Part shown: piece by piece, positions 17,999 through 27,044 of the stretch
How the letters are laid out: every line of letters begins with the position of its first letter
How positions within the stretch are numbered: position 1 is the first letter of the stretch
Assembly: GCF_902493215.1 (NCBI RefSeq)
Contig: NZ_CABUOL010000001.1
Coordinates: 248,001-312,000 of the forward strand
DNA: 64,000 bases
From: an uncultured Mediterranea sp.
Lineage (GTDB): Bacteria; Bacteroidota; Bacteroidia; Bacteroidales; Bacteroidaceae
Direction: 5' to 3'
Program-made: the position numbers and the translations under genes
The notes under the pieces: generated by a model
Told to the model about the DNA's origin: nothing
What the model saw: the letters and a program-made list of their open reading frames with translations, nothing else
Databases searched by the model: none

Positions 17999-20334
17999 TT
18001 ATTCGGAGTATCCCATTTCTTTGTCTCTGTGCAAGTGATGTCCAGCACCTGATTACCTGCCTGCATGCGGAAGTCGCCCGCTTCGAGTACCCAACGACCA
18101 TCATAGCCCACAAAGGCCAGGTCGGAAGCCTTCAGCTTCAGCGTGACGGTGTGGGTTTCACCCGGCTGGAGCTCGACTTTCTCGAAATTGCGGAGGCGAC
18201 GGTTGTCGGGGGTCAACGAAGCTACCAAGTCGCTACTGAAGAGCAGCACGCTCTCCTTACCCGCACGACGGCCTGTATTCTTCACATCGACGGTGAAGGT
18301 GAGCACGTCGTCGGCCGTAAAGTGTTCCTTGTCCACCCGCAGGTTGCTATAGGCAAAGGTGGTGTAGCTGAGTCCGTAACCGAAGGCCCATTGCACGTTG
18401 ACCGCCGCATCGTAATTGTAAGCGCCCTCCATCGGCTTGCCGATGTGTTCGCACGGCTTGTAGTCGTAGGTCACCAGTGAATGAGGATACTTGGGATAGG
18501 TATAGGGCATCTTGCCGCTGAAGTTGGCGTCGCCTGCCAGCAGGTTGGCCAGCGCATCGCCGCCATAGTTACCCGGCAGCATGATGTTGACAACAGCTTT
18601 GCTGAGTGGCTCAATGTCGGCGATGATACGCGGACGGCCTTCGTTCAGTATCAGGACAAGGGGCTTGCCCGTCTCGGCCAGGGCCTGCACCAGACGGCGT
18701 TGGTTGGCAGACAGGGTGAGGTCGTTCAAATTGCCAGGCGTCTCGCAATAGGAGTTCTCGCCGATGCAGGCCACGATATAGTCGGCTTGGGCGGCGGCAG
18801 TCACGGCCTTCTCGATTTCGGGCGTATTCTCTTCCCACCAGTTGCCCTTCTCGTTATAGGTCACACCGGCTTCGTAAATGATATTTTCGGCACCGAACTT
18901 GTTGATGAAAGCTTCGAGAATGGTATTGTAAGGTTCTGAACAGTCCTCGGCATTGCTTCCCTGCCAAGTGTACGACCAACCGCCGTTAAGGCAGCGCATG
19001 GAGTTGGCGTTCGGACCGGTCAGCAGGATTTTCTTTCCCTTGGCCAGCGGCAGGAGGTTGTCTGTGTTCTTGAGCAGCACCAGCGACTCTTCGGCGGCAT
19101 GCAGGGCCACGGCGGCATGTTCGTCACTGCCGAAGAGCGGGTAGTCCTTGAGGTCATAATAGGGTTTCTCGAACAGATTGAGGCGGTACTTCAGGCGGAG
19201 CACCCTGCGCACGGCATCGTCGATGCGGCTCATCGGCACCTCGCCCTCCTGCACCAGCTGCTTCAGCAGGATGCAGAAATCCCAGCTGTAGGGATCCATC
19301 GACATGTCGATGCCGGCATTGATGGCCAGCTTGATGGCTTCTTTCTTGTCTTTGGCTATGTGGTCGCGGGCATAAAGGTTGTTGATATCGGCCCAGTCGG
19401 TCACAATCATGCCGTCCCAGTTGAGGTCTTCCTTCAGCCACTTGGTCAGCAGTTCGTAGTTGGCATGGAAGGGCAGGCCGTTGTTCATGGCCGAGTTGAC
19501 CATGATGGAGAGGGCGCCGTTCCTTACCATTTCCAGATAGGGGGCAAAATGCTTCTCGCGCATGTCCTGTTCGGTAATGGACGAGGGCGTACGGTCCTTG
19601 CCCGACACAGGTACGCCATAGCCCATGTAGTGCTTCATGCAGGCGGCAATGTGGTTGGGGCCGATGTGGTTGGGGTCATCGCCTTGGAAACCCAATACCG
19701 ACTCGCGTCCCATCTCGGCGTTCAGGTAGCAGTCTTCGCCATAGTTCTCCCACATGCGGGGCCAGCGTGCGTCACGCCCCAAGTCGGTGACGGGTGCGTA
19801 TGTCCAGGGGATGCTGCCTGCCTTGGTCTCGTAGGCGGAGATTTCGGCCTCGCGGCGGGTCAGTTCGCGGTTGAAGGCCGCACCCATGTTGATGCCTTGC
19901 GGAAAGAGGGTGCCACCCCGTGTATAGGTGGTGCCGTGTATCTGGTCGACGCCATAGATGCAGGGGATGCCGATCTCCTCCATCGACTTCTCCTGAATGC
20001 GGCGGATGATTTCCTGCCACTTCTCTACAGGTTGCGCCTTGCCCTGAGGCACGTTCAGGATGGAGCCCACCTTGTACTTGCCGAAGACCGAATCGAGCCT
20101 GGCCTCGCTCAGGCGGAAATCCTTCGCGCCCTGCCCGCCGCTACGGTCCTGCAGGACATCGATGGTGAGTTCGCACATCTGCCCGATCTTTTCGTCGAGC
20201 GTCATCTTCTGCAACAGGCTTTCTACCTGCCGCTCTATCTTTTCATCTCGGGGAATGGCCGGAGCCACCTGTTGGGCTTCAGCGACCCATACGTTTGCCG
20301 CCAGTGCCAGCGACAGAATCCAATGCTTTTTCAT
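17995..20334 (-). CDS. bglX: Glycoside hydrolase family 3 beta-glucosidase, BglX type
   Basis: A periplasmic exo-beta-glucosidase/xylosidase-like enzyme. From ATG 20334 the protein has 779 residues with a signal peptide (MKKHWILSLALAANVWVAEAQ). The N-terminal TIM-like barrel (about 40-370) contains GVDQIHGTTYTRGGTLFPQGIN, the substrate-binding KHYMGYGVPVSGKDR and the nucleophile D313 in GMIVTDWADINN. The alpha/beta sandwich (about 390-620) and a fibronectin-III-like C-terminal domain (about 690-770) complete the usual BglX layout. An ATG seven codons earlier exists but would add a charged tail in front of the signal. It may serve the adjacent utilization locus, yet it is separated from it by the DUF418 gene and a hairpin, so that is uncertain. 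Confidence 0.92.
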   Translation of the reverse strand: MKKHWILSLALAANVWVAEAQQVAPAIPRDEKIERQVESLLQKMTLDEKIGQMCELTIDVLQDRSGGQGAKDFRLSEARLDSVFGKYKVGSILNVPQGKAQPVEKWQEIIRRIQEKSMEEIGIPCIYGVDQIHGTTYTRGGTLFPQGINMGAAFNRELTRREAEISAYETKAGSIPWTYAPVTDLGRDARWPRMWENYGEDCYLNAEMGRESVLGFQGDDPNHIGPNHIAACMKHYMGYGVPVSGKDRTPSSITEQDMREKHFAPYLEMVRNGALSIMVNSAMNNGLPFHANYELLTKWLKEDLNWDGMIVTDWADINNLYARDHIAKDKKEAIKLAINAGIDMSMDPYSWDFCILLKQLVQEGEVPMSRIDDAVRRVLRLKYRLNLFEKPYYDLKDYPLFGSDEHAAVALHAAEESLVLLKNTDNLLPLAKGKKILLTGPNANSMRCLNGGWSYTWQGSNAEDCSEPYNTILEAFINKFGAENIIYEAGVTYNEKGNWWEENTPEIEKAVTAAAQADYIVACIGENSYCETPGNLNDLTLSANQRRLVQALAETGKPLVLILNEGRPRIIADIEPLSKAVVNIMLPGNYGGDALANLLAGDANFSGKMPYTYPKYPHSLVTYDYKPCEHIGKPMEGAYNYDAAVNVQWAFGYGLSYTTFAYSNLRVDKEHFTADDVLTFTVDVKNTGRRAGKESVLLFSSDLVASLTPDNRRLRNFEKVELQPGETHTVTLKLKASDLAFVGYDGRWVLEAGDFRMQAGNQVLDITCTETKKWDTPNK

Positions 20335-20365
20335 GATATTTCGTACGTTATGCAATCCTTGGCAG

Positions 20366-20422
20366 AAAGCAATGCTTTGCGAGGAGAAAAGCGGTGTTTT
20401 CTCTGGCGGAAAGCATTGCTTT
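20366..20422. repeat. 22-bp palindromic array, AAAGCAATGCTTT type (three units)
   Basis: AAAGCAATGCTTT at 20366, AAAGCGGTGTTTT at 20388 and AAAGCATTGCTTT at 20410 are exactly 22 bases apart. Between units, GAGAAAA and TTTTCTC (20384-20390, 20397-20403) pair perfectly, so the whole stretch can fold as one hairpin. It lies between divergently read genes (GH3 and the small membrane protein), close to the GH3 start. Confidence 0.85.
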
Positions 20423-20560
20423 GGTTCAGCCGCCGAATTTACACAGATTTATCGGGCGATGCAAATAAAATCGGCCGCAATCCAAGAATATGGCTGTTTC
20501 ATGCCGAAAGTTCGAAGATTATCGGTACATTTGTCGCGAGAAAAAAGAAAAGACACTGCT

Positions 20561-20956
20561 ATGACCCACCGCCTGAACACCAACAAACAATTCATGATAG
20601 GCAACGGCATCCTGGCCTTTGCCGTCATCTTCGTGGTTGTCCTTTTCGCCTACATGAGCATGCGCCTCCAGCGCAAGGACGGAGAACGTCACTATGCCGA
20701 ACACTATACCGTCTCGCTGGTCAAGGGTTTTGAGGGCGACTCCGTATCCATCTACATCAACGACAGCCTGTTGCTGAACAAGACCATCGACCGCACGCCC
20801 TTCGACCTCGAGGTGAAACGCTTCGACGAAGAAAGTGCCCTGATGATTGTAGACAATGCCACCGAACGAATTTCACTCTTCGAACTGAGCGAGAAAGGCG
20901 GTACTTATCGTTTCGAGAAAGAAGGCGACGGGGTGAAGCAGCTGCCTCAAGAATAA
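20561..20956 (+). CDS. Small membrane-anchored protein of unknown function
   Basis: The ATG at 20561 gives 131 residues. One membrane span (about 13-33, MIGNGILAFAVIFVVVLFAY) is followed by a soluble region predicted to lie in the periplasm, where GFEGDSVSIYINDSLLLNKTIDRTPFDLEVKRF reads like a small PEGA-like beta-sandwich. A TACATTTG box at 20526-20533 fits a -7 element. The open frame reaches farther upstream but only through antisense of the GH3 gene and the repeat array. The gene is convergent with the metalloprotease gene, ten bases away. I do not recognise a named family. Confidence 0.75.
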   Translation: MTHRLNTNKQFMIGNGILAFAVIFVVVLFAYMSMRLQRKDGERHYAEHYTVSLVKGFEGDSVSIYINDSLLLNKTIDRTPFDLEVKRFDEESALMIVDNATERISLFELSEKGGTYRFEKEGDGVKQLPQE

Positions 20957-20966
20957 TCCCCTTACC

Positions 20967-21689
20967 TTATAAAGAGGCGGAGAATTCCTTCAGTTCCCGC
21001 CTCAAGGCCTCACATCGGCCGTCGGTCAGGCGGTCGAGCATCTCCCAGAATTCCGCACTGTGGTTCATGACACGCGTATGTGTCAGTTCATGCAACAGCA
21101 CATAGTCGATGAGGTGTTGCGGCAGGAGCAGCAAGTAATAGGACAGGTTGATGTCCTTACGCGTGGAGCAACTACCCCAACGGCCGGAGCTGGAGTTTAT
21201 CTTAACCTCGTGGAAAGGCAAGCCATGCCGCTTCGACAAGGCATGCAGACGGGGAGGCAACACCAGCTTGGCATTCTTCCGCAAGGCCTCGCCTATCACC
21301 TTCTTCAGCCAGACTTGAAGCTGGGGATTGGAAAAATCGGTATCCCTTGGGCAGAGAATCTGCATCGCCCCCAGCTCCGAACGTGCCTGAAACCGCCGGG
21401 TATCCCTCTCTACCAGCGTCAGTTTGAAGTGCTCCGCCTCAATCCGATAGTTCAAGTCTATCAGCTTTTCGCTTCGACGTGCCTGTGCTTCACGCAGGCG
21501 GGGACGCAAGGTTTCCAATCCTTTCGCCACATCTCCCCACGTCGCTCCCAAAGGGACGGTTGCTACAAAACCTCCCTCCACCGCCCGAAATATCAGACGG
21601 CGGGCACGAGGATTGACCCGCACCGCGACAGTTCCCAGTTCGGCATCGGTAACCGACTGGCCCGTCATGCATCGTTGTTTGCTTTCCAT
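20967..21689 (-). CDS. YgjP/DUF45-type metalloprotease-like protein
   Basis: The start at ATG 21689 gives 240 residues without a signal peptide, so it is cytoplasmic. The N-terminal half carries the family's beta-strands (VAVRVNPRARRLIFRAVEGGFVATVP), then SSSGRWGSCSTRKDINLSYYLLLLP, and the zinc motif HELTHTRVMNHSAEFWEML, with HExxH and a third likely ligand in the following NHSAEFW. This family (YgjP-like, often beside restriction-modification genes elsewhere) is related to SprT and WLM proteases; its substrate is not settled. A TAGTTTTG box on the minus strand (21738-21745) lies about 50 bases upstream. Confidence 0.88.
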   Translation of the reverse strand: MESKQRCMTGQSVTDAELGTVAVRVNPRARRLIFRAVEGGFVATVPLGATWGDVAKGLETLRPRLREAQARRSEKLIDLNYRIEAEHFKLTLVERDTRRFQARSELGAMQILCPRDTDFSNPQLQVWLKKVIGEALRKNAKLVLPPRLHALSKRHGLPFHEVKINSSSGRWGSCSTRKDINLSYYLLLLPQHLIDYVLLHELTHTRVMNHSAEFWEMLDRLTDGRCEALRRELKEFSASL

Positions 21690-21964
21690 TATCCTTGTTT
21701 CTGCTGGATTTCGTCTGCAAATGAACGAACTTCCGCACAAAACTACAAAACTTTTGTGCACAAAAACGAACACACTGTCCGATTATGAACAATTCACTTT
21801 TCCAATCTTTACTCATAATCAGACGTTTACATTTCTGGTACGCTTCTTGCATCTACACAAGCAGAAAATAAAAACAAAAAAAGACGCCAGCCGTTGCAAC
21901 GTTCGGCACCCGGCTTTCGTCTAATAGATAAAGCAAGAGAATAACATTTAAAATACCAACGAAT

Positions 21965-22843
21965 ATGAAAAAGTTTACAACACTTACCTCTATCTTCCTG
22001 CTGGCAACCGTTTTAAGCGCGTGCGCACAATCGTATTCCCACCACTTCAACACAGGCTGCAGCTGGCTGGGCGGCAAGGAAGTCAAAGCAAGCAAAAACT
22101 ACGTAACCAAACAGATCAAGGTCAACGACTTCGACCAGATAGCCGTCGGCGGCAGCCTCGACGTCACCTACACACAACAAGCGGGCAAGCCGAAAGTGGA
22201 AATCTATACATCGGACAACATTGTCGACCTGCTCGACATCTACGTCAAAGACGGAAAGCTGAACCTGGGATTCAAAAAGAATGTGAAGGTAGCCTACAAC
22301 AAGCTGGAAATCCGCGTGACATCGGAAGACCTGAATGCAGTCAGCGTAGCCGGATCGGGCGACTTCGACTTCACCAACGGCCTGAAAACCGACCAGCTGA
22401 AGATGAACGTGGCAGGCTCGGGTGACATCACAGCCAGCAACATACAATGCACACAAGGATTCACAGCCAATGTAGCGGGGTCGGGCGACATCGAGTGCAA
22501 ACAGCTCAAAGCAACCGACCTGAACATCTCCGTAGCAGGATCGGGTGACCTGAAGATTGAAAACGTCCAGGTTACATCAGCCAATGCCAGCGTAGCAGGA
22601 TCGGGTACCGTAAAAATCAGCGGCAGTGCAGACAAGGCCAATTATAGTGTGGCAGGATCGGGCGACCTCTATGCCGACAACTTCAGTGTACAGCGTGTAA
22701 CAGCCAGTGTAGCAGGATCGGGCGACATCAAGTGCCATGCTGTAGAGTATCTGAAAGCGCGTGTCAGCGGTAGTGGCAGTATCGGCTACAAAGGCGATCC
22801 GGAACTGGACTATCCAGAAAAAAAGAAACTGTACAAGTTATAA
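21965..22843 (+). CDS. DUF2807 (GIN-domain) repeat lipoprotein
   Basis: The protein (292 residues) has a lipoprotein signal with cysteine in TVLSACAQ, then the head of a DUF2807 domain (FDQIAVGGSLDVTYTQQAG) and a row of eight turns of about 20 residues, each opened by VAGSGD or a close form (SVAGSGDFDF, NVAGSGDITA, NVAGSGDIEC, SVAGSGDLKI, SVAGSGTVKI, SVAGSGDLYA, SVAGSGDIKC, RVSGSGSIGY). This predicts a right-handed beta-helix. DUF2807 proteins are common in Bacteroidetes envelopes; their role is unknown and adhesin-like functions have been suggested for the family. The repeats are almost identical at DNA level too (GTAGCAGGATCGGG), so turn number may vary between strains. A terminator follows at 22913. 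Confidence 0.9.
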   Translation: MKKFTTLTSIFLLATVLSACAQSYSHHFNTGCSWLGGKEVKASKNYVTKQIKVNDFDQIAVGGSLDVTYTQQAGKPKVEIYTSDNIVDLLDIYVKDGKLNLGFKKNVKVAYNKLEIRVTSEDLNAVSVAGSGDFDFTNGLKTDQLKMNVAGSGDITASNIQCTQGFTANVAGSGDIECKQLKATDLNISVAGSGDLKIENVQVTSANASVAGSGTVKISGSADKANYSVAGSGDLYADNFSVQRVTASVAGSGDIKCHAVEYLKARVSGSGSIGYKGDPELDYPEKKKLYKL

Positions 22844-22912
22844 AAACAACCAACTAAACCGACAAATTCTCTCTGACTTCTGCCTGTGGGCAGACAAAAC
22901 TCTCTAACAAGG

Positions 22913-22942
22913 GAAGGTCCGTTCATCGGGCCTTCTTTTTTT
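22913..22942 (+). terminator. Rho-independent terminator of the DUF2807 gene
   Basis: GAAGGTCC (22913-22920) pairs with GGGCCTTC (22928-22935), one G-U pair included, and is followed by seven T. A second small hairpin, TCTGCC-TGTG-GGCAGA (22879-22894), lies just before it. Confidence 0.85.
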
Positions 22943-22959
22943 ATGGCTTTGCCTTACTA

Positions 22960-22999
22960 AAAAAATAAAGGGACGCTGCATCACGCGGCATCCCATTTA
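22960..22999 (-). terminator. Terminator of the sigma/anti-sigma operon
   Basis: Read on the minus strand, GGGATGCCGC-GTGAT-GCAGCGTCCC (one mismatch and one wobble) is followed by TTTATTTTTTT. It lies beyond the anti-sigma stop (23122), and A and T runs on both sides could make it act in both directions. Confidence 0.7.
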
Positions 23000-23121
23000 T
23001 TTTAGTTAGTTTTTATAAGATTTTGAGAGAATTGAAACTTCACAGCCTCAAGTCGTTTTAATAAAGCACACTAACTATTTTTTAAAGCAAATGAAAATGT
23101 ATATTTAAAAACAATGAAAAT

Positions 23122-23607
23122 TCATTTCTTTTCGGCCTCCGTCTTCTTGTTTCCACGAGTCAGGCTGTCCATCAACTGCTTCTCATGACTTTCGGAAGGA
23201 TTGTCCGAAAGCGCTACAGACGGTGCAGACATCTGCTTTCCTATGGTATCGGGCGAAACGACAGCACCGCCATTGTCGAAAACAGAATGCTGCATGACAT
23301 TGCCCAATGAAAACATCAGAGCAATCACAGCAGCCGCCTTGACCAACGGCATGAAGCGCGACATCAGCGTCATACGACGAGCCTTGACCACAGGCACTTC
23401 CACCTGCGCCAACACCTTCTGGTCGAAGTCCTCGCCCAAACCGTCCTGTTGCAGAAACTCCTGATATACGAACAAATCCTTGTAGCGGAGCAGGTGCGCA
23501 GGCACGTCTTCACTATTGAAGAACGAACGGAGCTGTGCTTCTTCTTCCTGAGAAGTCTCGCACTGCCAGTAACGTTCCAATAATTGTTCTATATAGTTAG
23601 AGTCCAT
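23122..23607 (-). CDS. Probable anti-sigma factor, single membrane span
   Basis: The protein of 161 residues has an acidic N-terminal cytoplasmic part (NYIEQLLERYWQCETSQEEEAQLRSFF, a common opening of Bacteroides anti-sigma-like proteins), one membrane span (about 88-104, MPLVKAAAVIALMFSLGNV) and a polar C-terminal tail outside. Its start overlaps the end of the ECF sigma gene by 11 bases, so both are made together, and the position fits a factor holding the sigma protein at the membrane. No zinc-binding HxxxCxxC motif is seen, so binding by the ASD fold is an inference. Confidence 0.75.
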   Translation of the reverse strand: MDSNYIEQLLERYWQCETSQEEEAQLRSFFNSEDVPAHLLRYKDLFVYQEFLQQDGLGEDFDQKVLAQVEVPVVKARRMTLMSRFMPLVKAAAVIALMFSLGNVMQHSVFDNGGAVVSPDTIGKQMSAPSVALSDNPSESHEKQLMDSLTRGNKKTEAEKK

Positions 23608-24106
23608 AACTGTCTATATCTATAAATTTCTGTTTCACTTTCTGCCTTGCCCTGAACAGGTTTACCTTGACCTGCTCTTCCGTCAGGTGCAGAGCAACGG
23701 CTATTTCCTTGTAACTTTTGCCCTTCACGTCGCGCAGCTGCATAATCAGGCGCTGCTTTTCGGGAAGTTCACTGACCAGTCGGTGCACCAGTTTCAACCG
23801 TTCCTTGTTCACCAGCCGGTCGTAAGGGCTCGATGCATCGGGCGTCTGTTCGGCCTCGGGGGTCAGCTCTACCGTCTGCGAGTCTTTCTTCTCACTGCGG
23901 TCGATGGCCAAATTACGGGCTACCGTCAGGCAATAGGCTTCTACTGACTCCAGCCCGTCCCACTCGTCGCGCTTGTTCCAGACGCGTATCATCGTCTCCT
24001 GCACGATATCTTCTGCCTCTGCCCTGTCGAACGTAATCCGCAGGGCAAGCCGAAAGAGTTTGTCCTTCAGCGGAAGAATGTCGTTACGAAAGTCGATTTT
24101 CTGCAT
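23597..24106 (-). CDS. ECF-type RNA polymerase sigma factor
   Basis: This 169-residue sigma-70 relative has region 2 (FRLALRITFDRAEAEDIVQETMIRVWNKRDEW, with the region 2.3/2.4 AEDIVQETMIRVW core) and region 4 (LPEKQRLIMQLRDVKGKSYKEIAVALHLTEEQVKVNLFRARQKVK) and lacks regions 1 and 3, as ECF factors do. It heads a two-gene operon with the anti-sigma gene and is not next to a SusC pair, so it more likely handles an envelope or stress signal than glycan uptake. The target promoters are not visible here. Confidence 0.93.
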   Translation of the reverse strand: MQKIDFRNDILPLKDKLFRLALRITFDRAEAEDIVQETMIRVWNKRDEWDGLESVEAYCLTVARNLAIDRSEKKDSQTVELTPEAEQTPDASSPYDRLVNKERLKLVHRLVSELPEKQRLIMQLRDVKGKSYKEIAVALHLTEEQVKVNLFRARQKVKQKFIDIDSYGL

Positions 24107-24168
24107 CTTCTAATGAATTGACGGTTCAGCGGGATAAAAGTTACAGCAGACAGCCACTTTTTTTCAAA

Positions 24169-24942
24169 TTATTTTCGGATACGGGTGCCTCCCTGTCCGT
24201 TTATGGCTGATGCCAAGGTAATTACGACCTCGGATACACCAGCTTCCAAAGCCTCGAAAGAGTTCTCCAGCTTGGGAATCATGCCACCCTGTATCACGCC
24301 CTCGGCCACCAGCTGCTTGAATTCGGCCGGATTGATAGTGGGGATGACGCTGTCGTCGTCGTTTTCGTCGCGCAGCACTCCTTTCTTTTCGAAGCAATAG
24401 ACCAGTGTAACATCAAACAGGGTTGCCAAAGCCTTGGCCGTTTCGCCCGCAATGGTATCGGCATTGGTGTTGAGCATGTGACCTTCTCCGTCGTGAGTCA
24501 GGGGAGCCATAACGGGCACCACCCCTTTGGCAATCAGGTCACCCAGCAGCGTGGCATTGACTTGCTTCACGTCGCCCACAAAACCGTAGTCGATGTCCTT
24601 CACAGGGCGTTTCACGGAGCGGATGACATCCATATCGGCTCCCGTCAGTCCCAGTGCATTGACGCCACGGGCCTGTAGACCGGCCACAATGTTCTTGTTC
24701 ACCAATCCGCCATAGACCATCGTCACGACCTTCAGCGTCTCGGCATCGGTGATGCGGCGGCCGTTCACCATGCGGCTCTCGATGCCCAGGCGTTCGGCCA
24801 ACTTCGTGGCCGAGCGGCCTCCACCATGCACCAGCACCTTTCGGCCTTCAATGGCGGCAAAGTCGTCCAACAATTGATGGAGGGTCGCTTCCTCCTCTAC
24901 AATCTTGCCGCCTACTTTGATGAGTGTGAGTTTTTCTTTCAT
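24169..24942 (-). CDS. argB: Acetylglutamate kinase
   Basis: ArgB phosphorylates N-acetylglutamate (or N-acetyl/succinyl-ornithine-pathway analogues in Bacteroidetes) in arginine synthesis. The 257-residue protein fits the amino acid kinase fold: KVGGKIVEEEA, LVHGGGRSATKLAERLG, GLTGADMDVIR, LNTNADTIAGETAKAL and VIQGGMIPKLENSFEALEAGV. Bacteroidetes use N-succinyl intermediates in part of this pathway, so the acyl group is not certain. It follows speA on the same strand with a 97-base gap holding a CACAGAG inverted repeat. Pairing argB with speA links arginine making and arginine decarboxylation. Confidence 0.94.
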   Translation of the reverse strand: MKEKLTLIKVGGKIVEEEATLHQLLDDFAAIEGRKVLVHGGGRSATKLAERLGIESRMVNGRRITDAETLKVVTMVYGGLVNKNIVAGLQARGVNALGLTGADMDVIRSVKRPVKDIDYGFVGDVKQVNATLLGDLIAKGVVPVMAPLTHDGEGHMLNTNADTIAGETAKALATLFDVTLVYCFEKKGVLRDENDDDSVIPTINPAEFKQLVAEGVIQGGMIPKLENSFEALEAGVSEVVITLASAINGQGGTRIRK

Positions 24943-24959
24943 ATTCCTTTATATATGAG

Positions 24960-25032
24960 TTCACCACAGAGGCCACAGAGTTTCACAGAGTTTTCTTCTC
25001 CCTCTGTGCCACTCTGTGTCCTCTGTGGTGAA
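24960..25032. repeat. CACAGAG-type long inverted repeat between speA and argB
   Basis: Left arm 24960-24990 and right arm 25002-25032 match at 28 of 31 positions with an 11-base loop. Each arm carries three CACAGAG copies. Unlike the 22-bp arrays the mismatches are transversions. Very similar TTCACCACAGAG elements, I recall, are scattered in genomes of several distant phyla, which would suggest a mobile palindromic element. Confidence 0.85.
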
Positions 25033-25039
25033 AATTACT

Positions 25040-26932
25040 TTATTCCAAATAAGTATATCCGTACAGACCCGAACGGTAGTTGGCCAGGAACTCCTTGCCT
25101 TCCTCGAGCGAAATGCGGCCTTCCTTGACGGACTGGGTCACCCATGTCTCGAGCTTGCGTACCAGCTTCTTGGGGTTGTATTGCACATAGTCGAGCACCT
25201 CGGCCACCGTCTCACCGTCGATGAGCTGATCGATGGAGTAACCCTTGGAGTTGACAGAAACGTGCACGGCATTCGTATCACCGAAGAGGTTGTGCATGTC
25301 GCCCAAGATTTCCTGATAGGCACCTACAAGGAAAACAGCCACATAGTAGTGTTCCTTGTCGCGCAGGGAGTGCAGAGGCAAGGTGGTAGCATCGGGACGG
25401 GAAGTGACGAAGTTGGCAATCTTGCCATCGGAATCGCACGTCATGTCCTGAAGCGTAGCCTCGCGGTCGGGTTTCTCGTCCAGGCGCTGGATGGGCATGA
25501 TGGGGAACATCTGGTCGATGGCCCACGAGTCGGGCAGCGACTGGAAGAGCGAGAAGTTGCAGAAGTACTTGTCGGCCAGCAGCTTGTTCAGCTTTCGGAA
25601 CTCCTCGGGGCAGTGCTTCAGCCCGCTGGCGATGGAGTTGATTTCGCGACAGATGCTCCAATAGAGCTTCTCAATCTGAGCACGGGTGTTCAAGTCCACG
25701 ATGCCGTGGCTGAAGAGGTCGAGCGCCTCCTCGCGTATCTGCTGGGCATCGTGCCAGGGCTCGAGCATGCTGCGCTGGCTCAGGTTGTCCCAGATGTCGT
25801 AGAGCTCCTTCACCAGCTCGTGGGCATCCTCACCCGGCTCCCAGTCGTCGTCCATCTGCGGCAGGGAAGCCGTCTCCAGCACCTCAAAGATGAGGACGGA
25901 GTGATGGGCGGTCAGGCTGCGGCCCGTCTCAGTGATGATGTTGGGATGCTGGAAGCCGTGCTTGTCGGCCGCATCGACGAAGGTCGACACGACGTCGTTC
26001 ACGTATTCCTGTATGGAGTAGTTCACAGAGCTTTCGCTGTTGCTGGAGCGGGTACCGTCATAGTCCACGCCCATGCCGCCGCCCGTATCAACGAACTCTA
26101 TGTTGAAGCCCATCTTATGGAGCTGCACATAGAACTGCGATGCCTCGCGCAGGGCGTTCTTGATGCGGCGTATCTTGGTAATCTGGCTGCCGATGTGGAA
26201 GTGAATCAGCTTCAGGCAGTCCTTCATGTCCTTCTTCTCGAGGAAGTCGAGAGCCTCAAGAAGTTCGCTGGACGTCAGGCCGAACTTGCTGGCGTCGCCG
26301 CCGCTCTCTTCCCACTTGCCGCTACCGCTGGAGGCCAGCTTGATGCGGATACCGATGTTGGGGCGCACCTTGAGCTGCTTGGCCATCTTGGCGATGAGGT
26401 TCAGCTCGTTCAGCTTCTCGACGACGAGGAAGATGCGCTTGCCCATCTTCTGGGCCAGCAGGGCCAGCTCGATGAAGCTCTCGTCCTTGTAGCCATTGCA
26501 CACCACGAGCGACTCGGGGTCGGTATTGACGGCAATGACGGCATGCAGTTCGGGTTTCGAACCTGCCTCCAGGCCGAGGTTGAACTTCTTCCCGTGGTTG
26601 ATCATCTCTTCCACGACGGGACGCATCTGGTTCACCTTGATGGGATAAATGATGAAGTTCTCACCCTTGTAACCATACTCTTCGGCTGCCTTCTGGAAGC
26701 AGCAGGACACCTTCTCGATGCGGTTGTCCAGTATGTCGGGAAAGCGCACCAGCATGGGAGCCGTCACGTCGCGCAGCTGGAGCTCGTCGACCAGTTCCTT
26801 CAGATCAACTTCCACACCGTCCTTGCGGGGGGTTACCACTACATGCCCTTTCTCGTTGATACCAAAGTAGGAAGTGCCCCAACCCGTGATGTTGTACAGC
26901 TCTTCCGAATCTTCAATACGCCATTTTCTCAT
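25040..26932 (-). CDS. speA: Biosynthetic arginine decarboxylase
   Basis: SpeA converts arginine to agmatine, the first step to putrescine and spermidine. The length of 630 residues is that of the family. It has the PLP lysine motif FIIYPIKVNQMRPVVEEM in the alanine-racemase-like barrel, NIGIRIKLASSGSGKW, FHIGSQI, FVDTGGGMGVDYDGT, and the C-terminal active-site region (ITETGRSLTAHHSVLIFEV; FCNFSLFQSLPDSWAIDQMFPIMPI). On the minus strand a TATTTTTG box is at 26978-26985, with no good -33. The codon use is strongly biased, which makes a long open frame appear on the other strand; that frame has no domain. Confidence 0.96.
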   Translation of the reverse strand: MRKWRIEDSEELYNITGWGTSYFGINEKGHVVVTPRKDGVEVDLKELVDELQLRDVTAPMLVRFPDILDNRIEKVSCCFQKAAEEYGYKGENFIIYPIKVNQMRPVVEEMINHGKKFNLGLEAGSKPELHAVIAVNTDPESLVVCNGYKDESFIELALLAQKMGKRIFLVVEKLNELNLIAKMAKQLKVRPNIGIRIKLASSGSGKWEESGGDASKFGLTSSELLEALDFLEKKDMKDCLKLIHFHIGSQITKIRRIKNALREASQFYVQLHKMGFNIEFVDTGGGMGVDYDGTRSSNSESSVNYSIQEYVNDVVSTFVDAADKHGFQHPNIITETGRSLTAHHSVLIFEVLETASLPQMDDDWEPGEDAHELVKELYDIWDNLSQRSMLEPWHDAQQIREEALDLFSHGIVDLNTRAQIEKLYWSICREINSIASGLKHCPEEFRKLNKLLADKYFCNFSLFQSLPDSWAIDQMFPIMPIQRLDEKPDREATLQDMTCDSDGKIANFVTSRPDATTLPLHSLRDKEHYYVAVFLVGAYQEILGDMHNLFGDTNAVHVSVNSKGYSIDQLIDGETVAEVLDYVQYNPKKLVRKLETWVTQSVKEGRISLEEGKEFLANYRSGLYGYTYLE

Positions 26933-27044
26933 TGTCTGTTACTTAGCAGTTTAAATTAGGTTTAACTATTTGGTGGACAAAAATACATATAAATCCCGTA
27001 AAACCAGCCTTTACGGCCGAAAATACACATGAATGACAAAGATT

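Noticed and set aside
25016..26959. A 647-codon open frame on the plus strand over speA.
   Set aside because: It is the reverse of a strongly codon-biased gene, has no recognizable domain and consists of low-complexity L, V, H and Q runs. speA has all its motifs.
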